From: Roseomonas sp. KE2513
Lineage (GTDB): Bacteria > Pseudomonadota > Alphaproteobacteria > Acetobacterales > Acetobacteraceae
Direction of reading: 5' to 3'
Length of the DNA stretch: 64,000 nt
Assembly (NCBI RefSeq): GCF_016107305.1
Contig: NZ_RCVR01000007.1
Span: 62,001-126,000 of the forward strand
Shown here: positions 59,297-64,000 of the stretch, piece after piece
Layout: each line of letters starts with the position of its first letter
Numbering within the stretch: position 1 is the stretch's first letter
Notes under the pieces: generated by a model
What the model saw: only the letters and a program-made list of their open reading frames with translations
Databases searched by the model: none
Told to the model about the DNA's origin: nothing
Made by a program: the position numbers and the translations under genes

Positions 59297-61594
59297 ATGG
59301 GGCATTGGGGCATCGGCCGGCGCGTCGAGGACGAGGCGCTGCTGCGCGGCCTCGGCCGCTATTCCGATGACGAGATAGCCGAGTGCGCGGCCTGCGCCTT
59401 CTTCCTCCGCTCCCCCCATGCCCATGCCGCCATCAGCAGCATCGACGCGGACGTCGCGCGCGCGATGCCCGGCGTGCTCGCGGTGCTGACCGGCGAGGAT
59501 CTCCTAGGCTTTGGAAGCGTCACCAGTCCCATGCCCGTGCGCGGCCGCGACGGCGTGCCGATCCGCCCCGTGCACCGTCCGGCGCTGGCAACAGGCCGCG
59601 TGCTGCATCTCGGCGAGCCCGTCGCGCTTGTTGTGGCCGAGACGGCCGCCCAGGCGCAGGACGCGGCGGAGGCGGTGGTGGTGGATTACGATCCGCTCCC
59701 CGCCGTGACCGATGCCGCCGCCGCGCTCACCCCTGGGGCGCCGGTGCTCTGGCCTGACGAAGCACCGGGGAACCTCGCGCTTGATTGGGTGGGCCCGCCC
59801 GATCCGGACGGGACGAAGGCCGCGGCCGTCGAGGCTGCCTTTGCCCGCGCGGCGCTCGTCGCGCGTGTCGAGGTGCCGATCGGGCGGCTGGTCGTCGCCT
59901 CCCTGGAGCCGCGCGCCGCGACCGCCCTGCACGACCCCGGTACGGGGCGATACACGCTCGTCACCGGTTCCCAGGGCGCCGCGGGAATGCGCCAGGGTGT
60001 TGCGGCCTCCATGGGCATTCCCGAGGCAGGGCTGCGCGTGGTCAGCCACGATGTCGGCGGCGCCTTCGGCATGAAATCGGGCAACTACCCGGAATACCCC
60101 GCCCTGCTGCGCGCGGCGGAGCGCCTGGGGCGACCAGTGCGCTGGGTCTCCACGCGTTCCGAGGCCTTTCTGACCGACAACCAGGGCCGCGGCAGCGACT
60201 GGATGGCCGAGCTGGCGCTGGACGCCGAGGGCCGCTTCCTCGCGCTGCGCGTGGAGGGCCTGGCGGATCTCGGCGCCTATCTCACCCAGGCCGCGGCCTT
60301 CGTGCCGACGGGCCTGGTGATGATGTGCCTGCCGGGCATGTACGACATTCCTCACATCGCCCTGCGCACGCGCTGCGCCTTCACCAACACCGTGCCCACG
60401 GGCCCCTATCGCGGCGCGGGGCGGCCGGAAATCAACCTGTTGCTGGAACGCGCGGTGGAGGAGGCAGCCCGGCTGCGCGGTGAGAGCAGCGCGGCGCTGC
60501 GCCGCCGCAACCTCATCCCGCCCGCGCGCATGCCCTATGCCACGGCGGTGGGCACCACCTATGACAGCGGCGACTTCCCTGCGATCCTCGATGCCGCGCT
60601 GAGGTCTGCGGACTACGAGGGCTTCCCGGTCCGCCGCGCGGAGGCCGCCGCGCGCGGGCGGCTGCGCGGCATCGGCTTCGCCTGCTTCCTGGAGAATGCC
60701 GGCGTGATGCCGGAGGAGCCGGCGCGCATCGCTTTCACTGCGGGCGGAGAGGTGCATGTCAGCATCAATTCCGTCTCCAGCGGGCAAGGACACCAAACCG
60801 TGTTCGGTGACCTCGTGGCAGAGCGGCTGGGCGTGTCGCGGGATGCCGTGCGCGTCACCAAGGGCGACAGTGATCGCGACGTGCCCGGCTTCGGCGCCGT
60901 CGCCTCGCGCTCCGCCATGACGGTGGGCGGCGCCATCGCCAACACGGCCGACGAGGTGCTGCGCAAGGCCCGTCCCATCGCCGCACTGCTGCTGCAGGCG
61001 AGGGAAGAGGATGTGACTTATGCGGAGGGCCGTTTCTCCGTGGGTGCCGCGGGCGGCGTCGGCCTGATCGAGGTCGCAGCACGCGCGGCAGAGCTGGGCA
61101 CGCCACTCGACACCACGGGCAAGGTCATGGCCCCCACCACCTTCCCCAATGGCTGCCATGTGGCCGAGGTGGAGATCGACCCCGAGACCGGCGCAGCGCA
61201 GGTCGTCTCCTACCTCGCCGCGGATGATTGCGGGCGGGTGCTGAACGCCATGGTGGTGGAGGGGCAGATCATGGGCGGCGTCGCCCAGGGGCTCGGCCAA
61301 GCGTTGACGGAGCGCGTGGCGATGGATGCCGATGGGCAGCTCATTTCCGGTTCCTTCATGGACTACGCCCTGCCGCGTGCCGAGGACGTGCCACCGATCC
61401 GCGGGCTGCACATCGAGGTGCCCGCGACGACCAACCCGCTAGGCGTGAAGGGGACCGGCGAAGCCGGGACCACCGCGGCGCCGCCGGCCATCCTCGGCGC
61501 CATTGCCAACGCCATGCCGCCCGAGGCCGCCGCCCGTCTGGTGCTGCCCGCTACCCCCGAGCGCGTCTGGCAGGCCCTGCGCGCCGCCGGCTGA
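59297..61594 (+). CDS. Xanthine-dehydrogenase-family molybdopterin-binding large subunit
   Basis: A 765-residue Mo-cofactor subunit (aldehyde/CO/xanthine dehydrogenase type). The N-terminal domain (GIGRRVEDEALLRGLGRYSD, RSPHAHAAISSIDADVARAM) is followed by Mo-binding regions VSHDVGGAFGMKSGNYPEYP, NTVPTGPYRGAGRPEINLLL, SSGQGHQTVFGDLVAERLGV and the catalytic-Glu segment GVKGTGEAGTTAAPPAILGA. It should hydroxylate an aldehyde or aromatic ring. The 2Fe-2S and FAD subunits normally encoded beside it are not in the window, so it must recruit them from elsewhere or act with another acceptor. Confidence 0.92.
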   Translation: MGHWGIGRRVEDEALLRGLGRYSDDEIAECAACAFFLRSPHAHAAISSIDADVARAMPGVLAVLTGEDLLGFGSVTSPMPVRGRDGVPIRPVHRPALATGRVLHLGEPVALVVAETAAQAQDAAEAVVVDYDPLPAVTDAAAALTPGAPVLWPDEAPGNLALDWVGPPDPDGTKAAAVEAAFARAALVARVEVPIGRLVVASLEPRAATALHDPGTGRYTLVTGSQGAAGMRQGVAASMGIPEAGLRVVSHDVGGAFGMKSGNYPEYPALLRAAERLGRPVRWVSTRSEAFLTDNQGRGSDWMAELALDAEGRFLALRVEGLADLGAYLTQAAAFVPTGLVMMCLPGMYDIPHIALRTRCAFTNTVPTGPYRGAGRPEINLLLERAVEEAARLRGESSAALRRRNLIPPARMPYATAVGTTYDSGDFPAILDAALRSADYEGFPVRRAEAAARGRLRGIGFACFLENAGVMPEEPARIAFTAGGEVHVSINSVSSGQGHQTVFGDLVAERLGVSRDAVRVTKGDSDRDVPGFGAVASRSAMTVGGAIANTADEVLRKARPIAALLLQAREEDVTYAEGRFSVGAAGGVGLIEVAARAAELGTPLDTTGKVMAPTTFPNGCHVAEVEIDPETGAAQVVSYLAADDCGRVLNAMVVEGQIMGGVAQGLGQALTERVAMDADGQLISGSFMDYALPRAEDVPPIRGLHIEVPATTNPLGVKGTGEAGTTAAPPAILGAIANAMPPEAAARLVLPATPERVWQALRAAG

Positions 61595-61603
61595 GGAACA
61601 GGC

Positions 61604-62599
61604 ATGATTGACATTTACACGCACATCCTGCCGCGCCCCTTCTCGGAGGCGCTGGGGAAGGTCTCGCCCAGGCTCGGCAACATCGCGGCGCGCCTGCAGG
61701 GCGTGCGGGCGCTGCACGACCTCGAGGCCCGCTTCCGTGCCATGGACGAGGTGCCCGGCTACAGCCAGGTCATCTCGCTGCCCAACCCGCCGCTCGAGGA
61801 CATCGTCTCCGCGCCCCAGGCCGCCGACCTCGCGCGCATCGCCAACGACGCCATGGCCGGGCTCTGCGCCCGCCACCCCGAGCGCTTCCCCGCCTTCGTC
61901 GCCACCCTCTCCCTCCTCGACCCCGAGGACGCGCTCCGCGAGGCCGACCGCGCCATCACCACCCTCGGCGCCCGCGGCGTGCAGATCTTCACCAACGTCG
62001 CGGGCAAGCCGCTGGACCGGCCCGAGTACCAGCCCCTCTTCGCCGCCATGGCAGGCCACGACCTGCCGGTCTGGCTCCACCCCGCCCGCACCGCCGACAT
62101 GGCGGACTACGCAAGTGAGGCAAAGAGCCGCTTCGAGATGTGGTGGTGCTTCGGCTGGCCCTACGAGACCTCCGTCGCCATGGCACGCCTCGTGCTGTCA
62201 GGTCTCTTCGACCGCCACCCCGCCCTCAAGATCATCACCCACCACGGCGGCGGCATGATCCCGACCTTCGACGGCCGCGTCGGACCCGGCATGGCCGTGC
62301 TCGGCAGCCGAACCACCGACGAGGACCTCTCGGGCATCCTCCCCGCCCTCCGCCGCCCCCACCTCGACTACTTCCGCGACTTCTACGCCGACACCGCCAT
62401 GTTCGGCTCCGCCACAGGTCTGCCCGCCTCCCTCGCCTTCTTCGGACACGAACACCTCGTCTTCTCCACCGACGCACCGCTCGGGCCCATTCCCGAAACC
62501 CTGCGCGCTCTGGAAGAACTGGACCTGACGCCGGAGCAGCGCCACGCGGTCATGCGGGGCAATGCCGAGCGCCTGCTGCGGCTCGACGCGCGCGACTGA
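61604..62599 (+). CDS. ACMSD-like amidohydrolase-family protein, paralogue 1
   Basis: A 331-residue TIM-barrel protein (PF04909 group: decarboxylases and hydrolases). It starts MIDIYTHILPRPFSEALGKV; the usual HxH metal pair reads YTH, with Tyr5 in place of the first His. Other ligand regions are VWLHPARTAD, ITHHGGGMIP and FSTDAPLG. Shares EAKSRFEMWWCFGWPYETSV and TTDEDLSGILP with the gene at 62774. Gap of 9 bp from the Mo-subunit gene. Codons in the last third are almost all C-ending, more than in its neighbours. Confidence 0.88.
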   Translation: MIDIYTHILPRPFSEALGKVSPRLGNIAARLQGVRALHDLEARFRAMDEVPGYSQVISLPNPPLEDIVSAPQAADLARIANDAMAGLCARHPERFPAFVATLSLLDPEDALREADRAITTLGARGVQIFTNVAGKPLDRPEYQPLFAAMAGHDLPVWLHPARTADMADYASEAKSRFEMWWCFGWPYETSVAMARLVLSGLFDRHPALKIITHHGGGMIPTFDGRVGPGMAVLGSRTTDEDLSGILPALRRPHLDYFRDFYADTAMFGSATGLPASLAFFGHEHLVFSTDAPLGPIPETLRALEELDLTPEQRHAVMRGNAERLLRLDARD

Positions 62600-62773
62600 T
62601 CGCCGGGCAAGCGACGCGGCTCACCGGACCGTTGGTGGGCGCAGCCTGGACGGGCCGGTGGCGCTGGTTAAGCATGTTGCCACCGGCGACGACCCGCGTC
62701 CGAACGGGCGTCCCGAGTGGCCGGAGGCGGGTGGCGCGTCCACCCCTCCACCAAGAAGAAAAGAGGAAACGCC

Positions 62774-63796
62774 GTGCGCTACGTCGATGCCTTCTGCCAT
62801 TTCTTCCCCAAGCGCCTCTGGGACCGGATCCTGACCCTGGAGGGCGCTGGCGCTGGCATCGGTTCGCGCATGCGCGGCATTCCCGCCATCTACGACCTGG
62901 ATGAGCGGATGCGCGTGATGGATCTGTTCAGCCAGCACGATTACACGCAGGTCATCTCGCTCGGCATGCCGCCGCTGGAACAACTCGGCACCCCCGAGGT
63001 CTCGGTAGAGCTCGCGAAGCTCGCGAATGACGGCATGGCGGATCTGGTGCAGAAGCACCCCGATCGCTTCGCCGGCTACGCCGCCGCCCTGCCGATGAAC
63101 GATCCCGACGCCGCCGTGCGCGAGGCCGAGCGCGCCTTCCGCAACCTCGGCGCCAATGCCGTGCAGATCCACAGCAACATCAACGGCGCGCCGCTCGACG
63201 AGGAGCGCTTCTTTCCGATTTTCGAGACGGCGGCCAAGCACGGCAAGCCGGTCTGCCTGCATCCCTCCCGCGGCAACGAGGTGACGGACTACGTCACGGA
63301 AGCGAAGTCGCGCTACGAGATCTGGTGGACCTTCGGCTGGCCCTACGAGACCTCCGCCGCCATGGCCCGCCTCGTCTTCGGCGGCGTGATGGACCGGCTG
63401 CCGGACCTCAAGATCCTCGCCCACCACCTCGGCGCCATGGTTCCCTATTTTGAGGGGCGCGTGGGGCCCGGCTGGGACCAGCTCGGCAAGCGCACGACGG
63501 ACGAGGATCTCTCGGGCGTGCTCGCGGGCCTCAAGAAGCGCCCGCTCGACTACTTCAAGAGCATGCACGCCGACAGCGCCACCTTCGGCTCGCGCGCGGC
63601 CACCGTCTGCGGCCTCGACTTCTACGGCGCCGACAAGGTTCTTTTCGCCTCCGACTGCCCCTTCGATCCCGAGCGAGGCCCCGGCTACATCCGCGAGACA
63701 ATCAAGGTGCTCGAGAGCATCGACATGCCCGAGGAGGACCGGCTGAAGATCAACTACCGCAACGCCGAGGGCTTCTTCGGACTCAAGCCCCGCTGA
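62774..63796 (+). CDS. ACMSD-like amidohydrolase-family protein, paralogue 2
   Basis: A 340-residue paralogue of the preceding protein. GTG start at 62774 with GAGGAAA upstream, giving MRYVDAFCHFFPKRLWDRIL; the HxH position reads FCH, so the first metal His is again aromatic. Remaining ligand regions: VCLHPSRGNE, LAHHLGAMVP and FASDCPFDPERG. EAKSRYEIWWTFGWPYETSA and TTDEDLSGVLAG match paralogue 1. Longer in-frame starts upstream encode implausible leaders. The 174-bp gap before it holds no gene. Confidence 0.88.
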   Translation: MRYVDAFCHFFPKRLWDRILTLEGAGAGIGSRMRGIPAIYDLDERMRVMDLFSQHDYTQVISLGMPPLEQLGTPEVSVELAKLANDGMADLVQKHPDRFAGYAAALPMNDPDAAVREAERAFRNLGANAVQIHSNINGAPLDEERFFPIFETAAKHGKPVCLHPSRGNEVTDYVTEAKSRYEIWWTFGWPYETSAAMARLVFGGVMDRLPDLKILAHHLGAMVPYFEGRVGPGWDQLGKRTTDEDLSGVLAGLKKRPLDYFKSMHADSATFGSRAATVCGLDFYGADKVLFASDCPFDPERGPGYIRETIKVLESIDMPEEDRLKINYRNAEGFFGLKPR

Positions 63797-63898
63797 GAGG
63801 ACCGGCGGCGCGCCGTCTCGCGCGTCGCCCCGACATGCGGCTTGCAGAGACGAGGGTGACGCCGGATCAACCGGCGCGCCGGAGAGGGGAGGTTCACC

Positions 63899-64000
63899 AT
63901 GCTCACCCGCCGACAGGCCGCGGCCGCTGGGCTGCTTGCGCTCGCGGTCCCCGCCGCCGCCCAGGAGAGCGCCCAGGAGGCGGGCGCCACCCGCCTGCCG
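63899..64000 (+). CDS. 5' end of an exported protein (cut by window edge)
   Basis: 34 codons visible, starting MLTRRQAAAAGLLALAVPAA then AQESAQEAG: a twin-arginine-like signal peptide with an A-A-A/Q cleavage site. GGAGAGGGGAGG precedes the ATG. The layout resembles starts of Bug proteins and other Tat substrates in the window, but the family cannot be decided from this much. Confidence 0.7.
   Translation, partial: MLTRRQAAAAGLLALAVPAAAQESAQEAGATRLP

Noticed and set aside
59504-61411. 635-codon minus-strand frame
   Set aside because: Shadow of the molybdopterin subunit gene; no domain signature.

Overview
The window looks like chromosome of a GC-rich alphaproteobacterium, most likely an Acetobacteraceae member of the Roseomonas type. 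The basis is the high GC with strong GC3 bias, many orphan Bug-type (TctC) periplasmic binding proteins, a methylsuccinyl-CoA dehydrogenase (ethylmalonyl-CoA pathway), and ABC importers beside aromatic and organic-acid catabolic genes. This assignment is inference from gene content; no rRNA or other marker is present. I see no tRNA, rRNA, CRISPR array, transposase, phage gene or replication origin.

Layout. 1-5.4 kb: a truncated Bug protein, an AEC permease and a LigE-like glutathione transferase on the minus strand, diverging from a stand-alone glycerol kinase, then an SMP-30 lactonase. 5.5-10.6 kb: a 26-residue membrane protein, a TetR regulator, and a four-gene carbohydrate or organic-acid module (Gfo/Idh/MocA dehydrogenase, DUF993 aldolase-like protein, TIM-barrel isomerase, Bug protein) behind a clear 22-bp TetR-type operator. 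10.6-17.4 kb: a YjbH-like outer-membrane lipoprotein, a coupled DUF1028/P1-peptidase pair, a PhoD-like phosphatase and a maleylacetate reductase. 17.6-21.8 kb: a complete polyamine-type ABC importer. 22-29 kb: an AAA-ATPase/membrane/SPOR-like protein, aldose 1-epimerase, and a KaiC-like ATPase paired with a hybrid histidine kinase. 29-34 kb: RlpA-like, MYG1-like and M3-peptidase genes.

34-39 kb: a LacI regulator divergent from an operon with a hydroxyquinol-type intradiol dioxygenase, SDR, BKACE (DUF849), MDR oxidoreductase, cupin and Bug protein, followed by an exported amidohydrolase and mcd. 43.5-57 kb: a D-2-hydroxyacid dehydrogenase, an M24 protein with a changed metal site and a Bug protein diverge from an IclR regulator. 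Next comes an eleven-gene, almost completely overlapping operon: cyclase, cupin, SDR, 3-hydroxyacyl-CoA dehydrogenase, a complete Liv-type ABC importer, BKACE and dienelactone hydrolase. Another Bug gene follows. 58-64 kb: a gamma-resorcylate-decarboxylase-like enzyme, an orphan molybdopterin dehydrogenase large subunit, two ACMSD-like paralogues that have lost the first metal-binding His, and the start of an exported protein.

The most interesting signals are (i) a ~220-bp structured repeat present twice, each time between convergent genes; (ii) a motif CGATACGGT found upstream of the IclR/Bug pair, the eleven-gene operon and the Bug gene after it, suggesting one IclR regulon; (iii) two parallel BKACE/SDR/cupin/Bug cassettes whose substrates are unknown.
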